Shown here piece by piece: positions 35,321-45,492 of a stretch of 64,000 bases of DNA (position 1 is its first letter; each line of letters starts with the position of its first letter). The stretch spans positions 9,974-73,973 of the forward strand of contig CAZKBI010000003.1 in NCBI GenBank assembly GCA_964551195.1. Direction: 5' to 3'. The notes under the pieces are model-generated. The model was not told the origin of the DNA and did no database searches. It saw only the letters and a list, made by a program, of their open reading frames with translations. The DNA is from CAYZPB01 sp964551195 (GTDB lineage Bacteria; Bacillota; Bacilli; Tepidibacillales; Tepidibacillaceae). The translations under genes and the position numbers were made by a program.

Positions 35321-37023
35321 TATTCTGCTATTTCAAGCAGATTACTTAATAACTGCGTTCTTAAATATTCACGTTCCTCACTCAATGGTGTAAGTAATTT
35401 TATTGGTTGCAAATCAGGATAGAGATTATTCTTGCGATCAATACTCTTTTTGGAGACAAGTGTGTAGGTGATTACCTCATAGAGACCAGAGCTTTCTAAG
35501 TTGTTTTTGAGGCGACGCGTTAACTTCTGCTCAGTAGTTAAATGCCCGCGCGTGTAAACGCCGACTGGTAAGGTTGTCGGTATATTTTCATAACCATAAA
35601 TCCTTGCCAGCTCCTCAGCAAGATCCTCTTCAATCGAAATATCGCCCCTTCTTGTTGGAACCTCAACAACAAGCCCTGCAGCTGTTTTCTTAACTGAAAA
35701 GCGTAGGCGCCTGAAAATATCTAGCATTTCCTCGATCGTCATTTCCGTTCCAATAATACTATTCTGTTTATCTAGATTAAGTGCTACCTCACGCTCAATT
35801 GGCTCATTAACCTTTGCTTCATAAATATCACCAATAATCTTGGCGTCAGCAATCTCTACTAGAAGCTCAGCTGCCCTATTTACCGCCGCATAAATACGAT
35901 TGGGGTCAACGCCCTTCTCAAAACGAGTACTAGCCTCTGAACGCAGATCCAGCTTACGCGCAGTTCTGCCAACAGAGAGATTGTTAAAGTAAGCTGATTC
36001 CAAGAGTACCTCTGTCGTTTCTGAAGTGACTTCACTATTTGCGCCACCCATTACGCCAGCAATTGCAAGAGCTTTTTCTTTATCGGTGATTAAAAGCATT
36101 TCTGGATCAAGTTTACGCTCCTGCTCATCTAATGTAACCAATACCTCCTTATCTCTTGCGTAACGAACATCGATTAAGCCGTCCTTAATTGCAGAGAAAT
36201 CAAAGGCATGTAATGGTTGTCCATACTCAAGTAGAACATAGTTAGTAATATCAACTAAATTATTAATCGGTCTAATCCCGCCAGCAATCAAGCGGTTACG
36301 CAGCCACTCCGGCGACTCAGCTACCTTAACATCAGAGAGCAAGCGCGCCGCATAGTGGGAACAGCCATCTGGTGCGGAAAGCTCAATTTTGACGCGGCCT
36401 GAGCTATCAATTTTGTTATCAAGTGAAATTTCTGGAAAGCGAATCTCGCGGTCCAGAATTGCCGCTACCTCATAAGCAACGCCAATCATACTTAAGCAAT
36501 CAGCACGATTGGGAGTTAAATCAAGGTCTAAAATAAAATCATTTAAACCCAACACATCACGTATATCGTCGCCAACCTGTTCGTCTTCGTCTAGAACAAG
36601 GATGCCCTCAGCGACGTCCTTATTATAATATTTTTTGTCTAAGCCAAGTTCATCAACCGAGCAGATCATGCCACAGGATTCAATCCCCCGCAACTTTGCT
36701 CGCTTAATCTTAAAATCGCCAGGCAATACAGCACCTACCTGAGCGACCGCAACCTTCTGCCCCTTAGCAACATTCGCTGCACCACAGATAATCTGCTCGA
36801 TTCTTCCATCAGCGAGTTCAACACTACAAAGACTTAGGCGTTCTGCATTAGGATGTGGTCCACATTCTCGCACATAGCCTACGACAACATTCTCAATCCC
36901 CTCGCCCGTTTCAATCACGGCACCTACTTCAACACCTGCCGCAGTAAGCTTTTCAGTTAATTCGTAAGGTGTAATATCTTTTATATCAACATATTCTGCT
37001 AACCAATTATATGATACTCTCAT
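35321..37023 (-). CDS. pheT: Phenylalanyl-tRNA synthetase beta subunit, N-terminal part
   Basis: 567 residues visible. The subunit pairs with PheS as an alpha2beta2 enzyme; beta carries tRNA binding and editing. MRVSYNWLAEYVDI starts the protein. The EMAP/OB tRNA-binding domain lies at about 40-150 (VGYVRECGPHPNAERLSLC). B3/B4 editing (NRADCLSMIGVAYEVAA, NNLVDITNYVLLEYGQPLHAFD) and B5 (RRGDISIEEDLAEELARIYGYENIP given in part) follow. The reading enters the gap in the catalytic-like module (LTPLSEEREYLRTQLL). Starts 9 nt after pheS. Confidence 0.95.
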
Positions 37024-37032
37024 GTAGCCCTC

Positions 37033-38067
37033 CTATATTATCCTGAACTGTTCAAGGAATCGTAAATCATTGGTGTAGAAATGACGAATATCCTCAATCC
37101 CGTATTTTAACATTGCAACTCGCTCAACACCTAAGCCAAAGGCAAGACCAGTATATTCTTTCGTGTCAAAACCAGAATTTTCTAGCACTTGTGGATGAAC
37201 AATCCCCGAACCAAGTATCTCAATCCAGCCTGTCTGCTTGCAAATATAACAACCTTTGCCATGGCAGAAGAAGCAGCTCACATCGACCTCTGCACTCGGC
37301 TCAGTGAATGGAAAGAAACTTGGACGTAAACGAATTTTTGTATCAGAACCGAACATTTCCTGCGCAAAGTTCAGCAGCAGACCCTTTAAGTCCGACATTG
37401 AAATCTGTTTATCAACTACTAAACCCTCAATCTGCATAAATTGATGTGAGTGGGTTGCATCATCGTCATCACGACGATAGACGACACCAGGACAAATAAT
37501 CTTCACTGGTCCTTCACCCTTATGAGCAAGCAAGGAGCGCACCTGCACCGGTGAGGTATGTGTTCTTAATAAAACATCCTCTGTTATATAGAAGGAGTCA
37601 TGCATAGCTCGCGCCGGATGATCCTTGGGCAGATTTAGGGCCTCAAAGTTGTAGAAATCGCTTTCAACCTCTGGTCCCTCAGCAACTTCGAAACCCATGC
37701 CTACAAAGATATCCTCGATTTCTGCAATGATACCGCTTAGTGGGTGGGCATTAGCCTGATAAAGCGGTTTCCCTGGCAGGGTAACATCAATATTTTCTGC
37801 CTGCAGTTGTTCTTCGACCTGTGCTTTTTTCAGTATCTCTTCCTTAACTACAATCGCTTCACTAAGCTCATTCTTTAGAATATTTATCGCCTGACCAACT
37901 AGTGGTCGCTCTTCAACTGACAGAGTAGCCACCCCTCGCGAAACTTCAGTGATTGGCCCCTTTTTACCCAGATATTTAACCTTGACTTCCTGTAGTGCAG
38001 CAAGTGTCGTTGCATCAGCAATCTTTTCTATCGCCTCTTGTTTAAGCTGCTCCAATTTCTCTTTCAT
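37033..38067 (-). CDS. pheS: Phenylalanyl-tRNA synthetase alpha subunit
   Basis: 344 residues, normal. Class II catalytic subunit. N-terminal coiled coil (1-90). Motif 2 region VVYRRDDDDATHSHQFMQIEG; the family block FFPFTEPSAEVDVSC; motif 3 GLAFGLGVERVAMLKYGI. A Cys cluster CFFCHGKGCYICKQTGW is present, as in many PheS. Forms the pheS-pheT operon. Only about 40 bases separate it from the methyltransferase gene upstream, so there is no room for a T-box leader, unlike many Bacillota. Confidence 0.97.
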   Translation of the reverse strand: MKEKLEQLKQEAIEKIADATTLAALQEVKVKYLGKKGPITEVSRGVATLSVEERPLVGQAINILKNELSEAIVVKEEILKKAQVEEQLQAENIDVTLPGKPLYQANAHPLSGIIAEIEDIFVGMGFEVAEGPEVESDFYNFEALNLPKDHPARAMHDSFYITEDVLLRTHTSPVQVRSLLAHKGEGPVKIICPGVVYRRDDDDATHSHQFMQIEGLVVDKQISMSDLKGLLLNFAQEMFGSDTKIRLRPSFFPFTEPSAEVDVSCFFCHGKGCYICKQTGWIEILGSGIVHPQVLENSGFDTKEYTGLAFGLGVERVAMLKYGIEDIRHFYTNDLRFLEQFRII

Positions 38068-38106
38068 CTAAATACCTCCACTTAATCTCTTTATATTATG
38101 TATTTC

Positions 38107-38904
38107 TTACTTTAACTGTTGCTGGCGGACATGCTCATAAAGAACGATCGAGGTCGCCATTGCCGCGTTTAGCGATTCCGCCCGGCCAACTATCGGGATC
38201 CGCATCATTTCATCAACCATTTCGATGCGCGATTCACTTAGTCCTTTTGCCTCGTTACCAATTATAATAGCAATGTTTTCTTTTAAAGGTAAATCATAGT
38301 AAATATGATTAGTGTGCGGACTAGTTCCATATATTATAACACCTTTATTCTTTAGCCCATCAAGTACCTTGTCTAAATCGATATCAGTAACAATTGGTAG
38401 ATGGAAGATTGAACCCATCGCTGAACGGATCACCTTTGAATTATACAGTTCGACGCTATCCTGACCGATAATAATACCATCAATACCTGCAGCATCAGCG
38501 CTACGGATCATCGCCCCTAAATTGCCTGGGTCTTGGATTTGGTCGATAATTAAGAATACTGGTTGCTCAATCTCCAGCAGCTCCTTAACTGTCGCTGCAC
38601 TCTTTCTAATTACTGCAATAATCCCTTGTGGCGTTACCGTATCACTTAGTTTGGTAATAATTGCATCAGAAACGTAAATCGTCTCAATAACCAGACTGTC
38701 AGCTAGAAGTAATTGTTCCAATTCCTCGGTTACTTCGTGATGTTCGCTTAGAATTAAGGTCTCAATCTCTTGACCCGACTGTAAAGCCTCTACTATCAAC
38801 TTAGTCCCCTCAATCAAATAGAGCCCCTGCTTTTCGCGTCCCTTTTTCGTCTTTAAGTGATTCCACTCTGTTATCCTTGGATTGTTTATCGATTCAATAT
38901 CCAT
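38107..38904 (-). CDS. TrmH/SpoU family RNA 2'-O-methyltransferase (YsgA-like)
   Basis: 265 residues. N-terminal substrate-binding domain (about 1-100; RITEWNHLKTKKGREKQGLYLIEG, partly given) and C-terminal knotted SPOUT domain with QDPGNLGAMIRSADAAGIDGI, IIIGNEAKGLS and RIPIVGRAESLNAAMATSIVLYE as motifs 1-3 (quoted in part as PIVGRAESLNAAMA). Methylates a ribose in rRNA, exact site unknown. It precedes pheST as in Bacillus (ysgA-pheS-pheT). Confidence 0.92.
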   Translation of the reverse strand: MDIESINNPRITEWNHLKTKKGREKQGLYLIEGTKLIVEALQSGQEIETLILSEHHEVTEELEQLLLADSLVIETIYVSDAIITKLSDTVTPQGIIAVIRKSAATVKELLEIEQPVFLIIDQIQDPGNLGAMIRSADAAGIDGIIIGQDSVELYNSKVIRSAMGSIFHLPIVTDIDLDKVLDGLKNKGVIIYGTSPHTNHIYYDLPLKENIAIIIGNEAKGLSESRIEMVDEMMRIPIVGRAESLNAAMATSIVLYEHVRQQQLK

Positions 38905-38924
38905 TTATCCTACACTCTCAATCC

Positions 38925-39593
38925 TCATTTTTTACGATTAGTTACATATTCCTCAAACTTTTTCAGACCCTCGTTTCTTCCGATAACTACAAGGATATCA
39001 TTCTGCGCTATTACGTCACTAGCGCTAGGTGAAACATTAATCTTTTCAACATTTTTTAAGGCAATTACGTTAAAGCCATGTTTAGAGCGAATTTCTAATT
39101 CCGCTAGACTTTTGCCAATCATTTTTTCACCGCTTTTAACTTCAGCGATAATGTATTCCTCAGAAAGTTCAATGTAATCCAGTACGTTCGGCGTAACCAA
39201 AGTATGTGCTAGACGTACTCCCATATCTCTTTCGGCAAAAATCACCTTATCTGCACCTATTTTGTAAAGAACCTTAGCCTGCAAATCATTCTGAGCTTTA
39301 ACTATGATGGTTTCCACTCCCAGCTCTTTAACAATTAATGTTGTTAAAATACTCGCCTGAATATTTTCACCGATAGCAACTACGACTACATCATAATTAC
39401 TGATACCTAGAGATTTTAAAGTTGCCTCGTCAGTTGCATCTGCTTCCACAACCTGCGTCACATTTTCGATATTCTCTTGAACTCGATCCTCACTAATATC
39501 GATTGCTAGAACATCATTACCTAACTGGTAAAGCTCTGATGCCACGCTACTACCGAAACGCCCTAAACCGATAACTGCGAATTGCTTACTCAT
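38925..39593 (-). CDS. Potassium uptake regulatory subunit, RCK domains (KtrA/TrkA-like)
   Basis: 222 residues. N-terminal RCK_N Rossmann domain with FAVIGLGRFGSSVASELYQLG and the acidic end of strand 2 (VLAIDISEDRV), and RCK_C domain (about 135-220). Cytoplasmic ring that gates a KtrB-type potassium channel in response to ATP/ADP or c-di-AMP. No ktrB membrane subunit is visible in this window. Lies 20 nt upstream of the methyltransferase gene and may share its transcript. Confidence 0.9.
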   Translation of the reverse strand: MSKQFAVIGLGRFGSSVASELYQLGNDVLAIDISEDRVQENIENVTQVVEADATDEATLKSLGISNYDVVVVAIGENIQASILTTLIVKELGVETIIVKAQNDLQAKVLYKIGADKVIFAERDMGVRLAHTLVTPNVLDYIELSEEYIIAEVKSGEKMIGKSLAELEIRSKHGFNVIALKNVEKINVSPSASDVIAQNDILVVIGRNEGLKKFEEYVTNRKK

Positions 39594-39613
39594 AACATCA
39601 CCCTCTATTAGAA

Positions 39614-40690
39614 TTAACTAGATTTTTTAATCTGCTCGACTGTCTTGGCGTCAAGCTTTTCAATTAGTTTAATTAATAGTTTAATTGTATTCTCATAATC
39701 ATCTTGGTGGAAAACGCTCGCGTGTGTATGAATGTAGCGTGTTGGAACACCAATAAATAAGGAAGGCACACCTCTGCCATAAAGATGAAAAGACCCAGCA
39801 TCTGTCCCGCCAAAAGGCAGTGTAGAAAACTGATAAGGAATCCCTTCCTCCTCAGCTGTATCAATCACAAAATCACGCAAGCCCTTATGCGGCACCATCG
39901 ATGCATCATAAATAATTATCTGTGGTCCAGCACCGAGTTTGCCAACAGCATCATCTTGATTAAAGCCAGGGGTGTCTCCTGCTAGACCAGTATCTAGTGC
40001 AAAAGCAATATCTGGTTCGACTGTATACGCGGATGTTCTTGCACCACGCAGGCCAACCTCTTCTTGCACGGTTCCAGCGCCAAAAATTGTGTTGACCATT
40101 TTTTTGTTATTTAAACGTTTGAAAACTTCAACAACTGCAGCACAACCGATTCGGTTGTCAACTGCTTTGGCCATGAACATTTTCGGATTGGCCATTGGTG
40201 AAAATTTAGAATCAGGAACAATTGAATCACCAGGTCGCACACCAAACTGCTCGGCTTCTTCGCGGCTCTGTGCACCAATATCTATAAATAAATCCTTGAT
40301 ATCAACTGGTTTTTTTCGATCTTCTTCCCTTAAGGTGTGGGGTGGACGCGAACCAACAATACCCAGCAACTCGCCTTTACGCGTCATTACCTGAACTCTT
40401 TGAGCAGAGACTACTTGCGACCACCAGCCGCCTATCGTTTGAAACTTAATAAAACCTTCATCAGTGATTCTTGTTACCATGAAGCCAATTTCATCAAGGT
40501 GTCCTGCTATAAGGATACGCGGTCCTTCATTACCCTTGCGTGCTATTAGACTACCAATATTATCAGTTATAATCTCGTCCGCATAAGCTTCAATCTGTTC
40601 ACACATTACTTTACGGACCGGCGCCTCATGTCCAGAAATGCCCGGCGCATTAGTTAAATCTTCAATTATTTTTAAGACTGAATCACTCAT
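39614..40690 (-). CDS. M42 family aminopeptidase (glutamyl aminopeptidase/endoglucanase-like)
   Basis: 358 residues. Cytoplasmic dinuclear metal peptidase. Metal and catalytic motifs: LIAGHLDEIGFMV (first His-Asp), AKAVDNRIGCAA (bridging Asp), TVQEEVGLRGA (Glu pair), FALDTGLAGDTPG, and HTHASVFH near the end with the last His ligand. Tetrahedral dodecamers are typical of the family. Sits between nhaA and the RCK-domain gene, all on the minus strand. Confidence 0.93.
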   Translation of the reverse strand: MSDSVLKIIEDLTNAPGISGHEAPVRKVMCEQIEAYADEIITDNIGSLIARKGNEGPRILIAGHLDEIGFMVTRITDEGFIKFQTIGGWWSQVVSAQRVQVMTRKGELLGIVGSRPPHTLREEDRKKPVDIKDLFIDIGAQSREEAEQFGVRPGDSIVPDSKFSPMANPKMFMAKAVDNRIGCAAVVEVFKRLNNKKMVNTIFGAGTVQEEVGLRGARTSAYTVEPDIAFALDTGLAGDTPGFNQDDAVGKLGAGPQIIIYDASMVPHKGLRDFVIDTAEEEGIPYQFSTLPFGGTDAGSFHLYGRGVPSLFIGVPTRYIHTHASVFHQDDYENTIKLLIKLIEKLDAKTVEQIKKSS

Positions 40691-40709
40691 TACAACCTCT
40701 CCTTTTATA

Positions 40710-41858
40710 CTAATTCATCTTTTTAATTTTCAGAATCTTACCTAGGACTAGTGCTAAGATAAATACTATGGCGCTAAATAGTGCTCCCATCTTGGCCGCT
40801 CCTTGAATTGCCAAATCAGTAAAAGCTACATCGGAAATAAATAATGCAACCGTTAGTCCCATCGCCGCAACAAGGCTGGCGGTTACTAACTCTTTGGCTC
40901 CCATACCTGTTGGTAAGGGGAAACCCATTTTGCTAGCAAGCAGAGAGAAAGAAGTTATGCCTACTATCTTTCCGCAAATTAACGAGAGTAGAACTATCCA
41001 TGTCAGTGGTCCAACTGCACCCAGCAATACACCAGCATTCGCTATGCCGAAGAAAAATAGTCCGTAATCGACGAAACCACTCCACTGATGATCAAATTTA
41101 TTAAGAGCTGCAACCGCTGGGGCTGTGTCTTGCCTAATACCACCATCCGATTCACATAAATGTGGTAAGAAAGGTACAATAAAAACTAATGATAAGGCAG
41201 GACTAATACCCGCATTATATAAGCCGATCCAACTTAAAACTCCGGCAATAATTAAATAAGGCCAATAGTTATTAACATTACGTTTTCTTAAAACAAAAGC
41301 TATTACGACGCCTAAGAGCGTTAACAGTAACCAGAGTGCTTCAAAGGGCATCGATGGATCAGGATAAAAAATTGCAATAATCGCTAAGCCAATTCCATCA
41401 TCTACAACTGCTAATAATAGAAGGAAGGCAACTGCCGGGTGCTTATTACCGAAAACAAATCGTGCAAGCATCCAAGCTAAAGCAATATCAGTAGCTGTTG
41501 GAATTGCCCAACCTTTCCCATATTCCGGACTTCCCATTAAAGCATTAAAAAGAAAAAAGAATGCGACTGGTCCCAGAATACCACCAATTGTCCCCATCAG
41601 TGGATTTATAGCCTTTCGAATGGGACTCAAATCCCCACCCGGTAGGAAACTCTGGGTGATTTCAACTGCTGCAATAGCAAAAAAGAATGCCATAAAAATA
41701 TTCTGAATTAAAAAATGAAAATTAATATTACCCACAATCTCTGTAAATACAAAAGCCTGATAACTTGCAGGATGTATATTTGCCCACAATAATGCCACAA
41801 TCACACCGGCAATGAGCGGAAGAGAGTATCTTCTAATATAATGTAATGCCTTTGTCAT
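40710..41858 (-). CDS. nhaA: NhaA-type Na+/H+ antiporter
   Basis: 382 residues with about 11-12 membrane segments. The transport site is visible: IPTATDIALAWML (equivalent of Asp133) and LLLLAVVDDGIGLAIIAIFY (the Asp-Asp pair equivalent to Asp163/164). ANIHPASY near the N-terminus and ELVTASLVAAMGLTVALFISD near the end fit the family. The start is the ATG after ACGGAGGAACATTG; 19 upstream codons in frame are discarded. Exports sodium for pH and salt homeostasis. It is less common in Bacillota than NhaC. Confidence 0.92.
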   Translation of the reverse strand: MTKALHYIRRYSLPLIAGVIVALLWANIHPASYQAFVFTEIVGNINFHFLIQNIFMAFFFAIAAVEITQSFLPGGDLSPIRKAINPLMGTIGGILGPVAFFFLFNALMGSPEYGKGWAIPTATDIALAWMLARFVFGNKHPAVAFLLLLAVVDDGIGLAIIAIFYPDPSMPFEALWLLLTLLGVVIAFVLRKRNVNNYWPYLIIAGVLSWIGLYNAGISPALSLVFIVPFLPHLCESDGGIRQDTAPAVAALNKFDHQWSGFVDYGLFFFGIANAGVLLGAVGPLTWIVLLSLICGKIVGITSFSLLASKMGFPLPTGMGAKELVTASLVAAMGLTVALFISDVAFTDLAIQGAAKMGALFSAIVFILALVLGKILKIKKMN

Positions 41859-42000
41859 CAATGTTCCTCCGTTAGTTCTGCCATTCTTGCATAAACTTAA
41901 TTTTATCTTAATCAACGAGCAACTGTCAATTTAAGTTAAGTTGCTGACTGCCTATTCAATGTATGTTATATTGTAAATAACAATTTACTTGGAGGTTGTC

Positions 42001-42915
42001 ATGAATCAGGATAGTTTATTTAATAAATTTTTCGCCAAAGTTACTGAAGTTTTTAACAATCTAATAGATATAAATTATTCTTTAGCCTTTGAAACTATTG
42101 CTGTCGTATTGCTAAAAATAATAATTGTAATAATTATCACCTGGCTATTAATGAAGGCAAGGGGTAAATTTAGCAGACGGATTTTTCACGCAACTAGAAT
42201 GGATCTACAGAAACAGCAAACATTATCCTCGATCTTCCTTTCCTTCTCTAAATATATAATTTTAATAGTTGCCGGAATTATTATACTCGGATATCTGGGT
42301 GTCGAAACTGCTCCCATCCTTGCGAGCGCGGGTATTTTGGGTGTAGCTCTTGGTTTCGGTGCACAGAATCTAGTCAAAGATATAATCTCTGGTTTCTTTA
42401 TCCTTTTTGAAGATTGGATGCATATTGGTGACTTTGTACAAATTGGTGAGATTACTGGCACAGTAGAAGAAATCGGATTACGTAGCACGGTTATACGCGA
42501 ATGGTCAGGTAAACAGGTGCATCTACTTAATAGTTCGATTGACAAATCAATTAATTTCAACCGCGAACTAATGCGGCCGATTATCAACTTCACAATCTCT
42601 TATGAATACTCAGTTGAAGAAGTAAAAAAGGTTATTAAACTTGCCTGTGATGAGATAAATGAGAAACACGAGAGCAAGCTGTTACGCAACCAAAATGGAC
42701 TGATAGTAGAACCCATCCATCTTTATGGCGTTACAGATATTAGCAATGAGACTTATGGTTTAAAATATACAGTAGTCGGTCTAGTTCAGGACCAATACTA
42801 CTGGTCGATGGGTATAGAGATACGAACAATCATGATCGAACACTTCCGTAAAAATGATATCCAGATTGCTACACCAAAACGAGTTTATACACCTGAAGGC
42901 ACACCATTTTCATAA
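42001..42915 (+). CDS. Small-conductance mechanosensitive channel (MscS family)
   Basis: 304 residues. Three TM segments; the pore helix TM3 is ILASAGILGVALGFGAQNLVKDIISGFFIL (quoted in part as GVALGFGAQNLVKDIISG), followed by the beta domain EDWMHIGDFVQIGEITGTVEEIGL and the C-terminal cytoplasmic cage. Opens on membrane tension to release solutes on hypo-osmotic shock. Start ATG follows TTGGAGGTTGTC; the in-frame TTG at 41989 is part of that ribosome site. Resembles YkuT-type Bacillota channels. Confidence 0.93.
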   Translation: MNQDSLFNKFFAKVTEVFNNLIDINYSLAFETIAVVLLKIIIVIIITWLLMKARGKFSRRIFHATRMDLQKQQTLSSIFLSFSKYIILIVAGIIILGYLGVETAPILASAGILGVALGFGAQNLVKDIISGFFILFEDWMHIGDFVQIGEITGTVEEIGLRSTVIREWSGKQVHLLNSSIDKSINFNRELMRPIINFTISYEYSVEEVKKVIKLACDEINEKHESKLLRNQNGLIVEPIHLYGVTDISNETYGLKYTVVGLVQDQYYWSMGIEIRTIMIEHFRKNDIQIATPKRVYTPEGTPFS

Positions 42916-42920
42916 TAATA

Positions 42921-42944
42921 AAAAGACTCGCAATGAGTCTTTTT
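42921..42944. terminator. Bidirectional terminator, mscS / pepA
   Basis: Perfect stem AAAAGACTC (42921-42929) / GAGTCTTTT (42935-42944 with one extra T), loop GCAAT, followed by TTATTATT, between convergent genes. Confidence 0.85.
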
Positions 42945-42985
42945 ATTATTATTTTTATTAATTTTCTGCAGATAATGCAGATTTT

Positions 42986-44476
42986 TTATTTTTTGTCTAT
43001 AACATACTGGACGATTGAGCGAACCATTGAGCCAGTTCCACCCTTTTGAATAAGATTGTTCTCTACACTACTCCAAGAAGAACCTGCAATATCAAGGTGA
43101 ATCCAAGGTACATCGTCAACAAAGACTTCTAAAAACAAGGCTGCTGTAATACTACCTGCTCCACGTCCACCGATGTTCTTCACGTTAGCAATATCACTTT
43201 TAATCATTTCCTTATACTCTGGGAAAAGTGGCATCTGCCAAGCTCGCTCACCAGCTGTCCCAGCACTTGCAAGAAACTCATCAACAAACTCTTGGTTATT
43301 AGACATCACACCCGTAGTTACATCACCGAGTGCCACGACCATCGCTCCCGTCAAAGTTGCAATGTCAATTAAGCGGGTCGCTCCTAATTGCTGTGCGTAA
43401 ACTAAACAATCTGCTAATACAATGCGACCTTCAGCATCTGTATTTAACACTTCAATTGTTTTGCCATTCATAGCTGTTAGAACATCTCCTGGTTTAGTCG
43501 CTTTTCCTGAGGGCATATTCTCAGTTGCACCAATTACACCAATTACATTCTGCTTTACCCCTAAGCCAGCAATTGCATCGATAGCAGCAAGTACTGTCGC
43601 TCCTCCGCTCATGTCGGTCTTCATCTCATGCATATTTAGGCCGGGTTTGAGCGAGATACCACCCGAATCAAAAGTTAAGCCCTTTCCAACAAGTCCAACA
43701 ATGTCGTCCTTGTCATTACCATTTAGATACTTCAGGACGATTACTTTGGGCGCTTCCTCGGAGCCTTGTGCTACACCAAGGATTCCACCCATGCCTAGCT
43801 CTTCCATTTCCTTTACATCAAGTACTGAAAACTCCAAATTATGTTTATCAGCAATCAATTTAGCCTTCTCTGCAAGTACAGTTGGCGTCAACATATTTGC
43901 TGGTTCATTGATTAAGTCACGCGCAAAATTTGTAGACTCTGCATAGATTCTGCCAGTTTCAATTCCTTTTTCAAACTCTGCGGAATCACCAGTAACCAAG
44001 AAATTAAAAGCATCAATCTTGTTGCTCTTGTCCTCTTCATTACTATAACCACGGAAATTATAATTCATAAATAAAGCACTTTCTGTCATTGTATGTACTA
44101 ATACATTAGTCTCGATACCAGCGTCTAATAGTGTAGCGATGCCAACAGTTACATTTGTAACTTTCTCCTTATTTGCGGCTTTAACTACAATTCCAATAAA
44201 TTCACGAACGACACGCTCATCAAATTTCTCTTTCTCGCCAAGACCAACTAACAAAATCTTTTCAGCAGGAACACGCCCAAAGCTGTAAATCAGTGTGCTC
44301 TCCTTAGCATCTGCAAGATCTGGCCTTTTGGTAAGTAACTCGCTAAGATTACCAGCTAAAGCCTTATCAAGTGCGCCTACTTCTCCATCTGCTATCTCTT
44401 CGTCCTTAAAAATTCCAACTGCTAGTAAATCAGTTTCTACTGATTGAGCAGCAACTTTTAATAAATCAATTTTCAT
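42986..44476 (-). CDS. pepA: Leucyl aminopeptidase, M17 (PepA)
   Basis: 496 residues. N-terminal macro-like domain, C-terminal dizinc peptidase. Signature NTDAEGRIVLADCLVYA, with VGKGLTFDSGGISLKPG (metal-binding Lys and Asp) and MKTDMSGGATVLAAI, and GRGAGSITAALFLEVFV near the end. Hexameric cytoplasmic enzyme removing N-terminal residues. Own transcript between two hairpin terminators. Confidence 0.96.
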   Translation of the reverse strand: MKIDLLKVAAQSVETDLLAVGIFKDEEIADGEVGALDKALAGNLSELLTKRPDLADAKESTLIYSFGRVPAEKILLVGLGEKEKFDERVVREFIGIVVKAANKEKVTNVTVGIATLLDAGIETNVLVHTMTESALFMNYNFRGYSNEEDKSNKIDAFNFLVTGDSAEFEKGIETGRIYAESTNFARDLINEPANMLTPTVLAEKAKLIADKHNLEFSVLDVKEMEELGMGGILGVAQGSEEAPKVIVLKYLNGNDKDDIVGLVGKGLTFDSGGISLKPGLNMHEMKTDMSGGATVLAAIDAIAGLGVKQNVIGVIGATENMPSGKATKPGDVLTAMNGKTIEVLNTDAEGRIVLADCLVYAQQLGATRLIDIATLTGAMVVALGDVTTGVMSNNQEFVDEFLASAGTAGERAWQMPLFPEYKEMIKSDIANVKNIGGRGAGSITAALFLEVFVDDVPWIHLDIAGSSWSSVENNLIQKGGTGSMVRSIVQYVIDKK

Positions 44477-44557
44477 TTCTACACTCCCCTTTTCACCTTT
44501 TTATAATTGTCAAATTTATTTGTTTCTATAATGATACCATATCTTAAAAGAAAAAAT

Positions 44558-44589
44558 AGTCTGTATTATATTTTCATATAATACAGACT
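44558..44589 (-). terminator. Terminator of the 3D-domain protein gene
   Basis: Perfect 14-bp stem AGTCTGTATTATAT (44558-44571) / ATATAATACAGACT (44576-44589), loop of 4, followed on the minus strand by ATTTTTTCTTTT. Confidence 0.85.
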
Positions 44590-44607
44590 CCATCATACTT
44601 AATGCAA

Positions 44608-45300
44608 TTACATAAATATTTTATCCCTACCGGCATCATTGTACTCGTTTAACAATGTTTCGGTTACTCGTCCCTTACCATACTCAATTACATAGACGGT
44701 CACGCTCTTCTTACCCCATTGCTCATAAACCTCATCAACTGAATCAAAATACAGATCTATCATATTTCCGACAATAGCTGATCCTTTGTCAGAAACCACA
44801 CCGTAACCATAGTTCGGAATGTAAAGTACTGTTCCTAAAGGAAACAAACCTAAATCGGCTGCTACCGTCGAATATAAATCTCGACGAACCTGTACTCCTG
44901 AATAGGTCATACCATACTGTGGGTGTTCGATCGTCTTACCGGTCGACTCAATCCCTGCTGTATAACCTGTTGCAGTCACCTGGACCTTGTGGTAACTGTT
45001 TAGTTGTGCGCTTTCTTTTTTTGCAATCTCACTAACTAATAATCCTAGGTCATTTCTTTTAAGCTCTTCAAGCTGTAAACTGAAATTACCTAGATACTCG
45101 ATTTTGCTGCTTTCATTTATTAAAAGATTATTTATATTCTGCTCTGATAAACTTTTCTGATTAATTTCTTCTTTTAATGAAAAATCATTAAGTATACTGT
45201 TTGTAGGGAAGCCGAGTACCAAACCGATAGTAGTAACGAGTACGACACTGAGCAAAATTGAAAGAGTTAATTTCGCTCGACTGCTCTTTGTAAAATACAA
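44608..45300 (-). CDS. Membrane-anchored 3D-domain (DPBB) protein
   Basis: About 230 residues. One N-terminal membrane segment (LTLSILLSVVLVTTIGLVLG), a linker of about 80 residues, and a C-terminal 3D domain at about 105-220: VQVTATGYTAG, FPLGTVLYIPNYGYGVVSDKG and NMIDLYFDSVDEV, where the three conserved Asp give the domain its name. The fold is the double-psi beta-barrel of lytic transglycosylase-like MltA and YuiC/YabE proteins, so a cell-wall hydrolase role is probable. Start taken as TTG at 45300, 8 nt after GGAGG; the TTG at 45306 abuts the ribosome site. Confidence 0.82.
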   Translation of the reverse strand: MYFTKSSRAKLTLSILLSVVLVTTIGLVLGFPTNSILNDFSLKEEINQKSLSEQNINNLLINESSKIEYLGNFSLQLEELKRNDLGLLVSEIAKKESAQLNSYHKVQVTATGYTAGIESTGKTIEHPQYGMTYSGVQVRRDLYSTVAADLGLFPLGTVLYIPNYGYGVVSDKGSAIVGNMIDLYFDSVDEVYEQWGKKSVTVYVIEYGKGRVTETLLNEYNDAGRDKIFM

Positions 45301-45492
45301 GAGCAACTCCTCCTCTCAACAACTATTTCTTGATAAAATAGCCTCTATAAAAATACCTATCGTATTATATACTAAATAGAACAATATGCAAGCTTTTTCT
45401 GTAGTTTGCAAGAGTTAATAGATTTCACTTTTAATAATCCCTATTAATGTTTATAATGAACATATGATAAAAAGCGTAAAGGTGGTAACAAT

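Noticed and set aside
43422..43946. 174-codon plus-strand ORF opposite pepA
   Set aside because: Antisense to the conserved leucyl aminopeptidase; no ribosome site and no recognisable protein.
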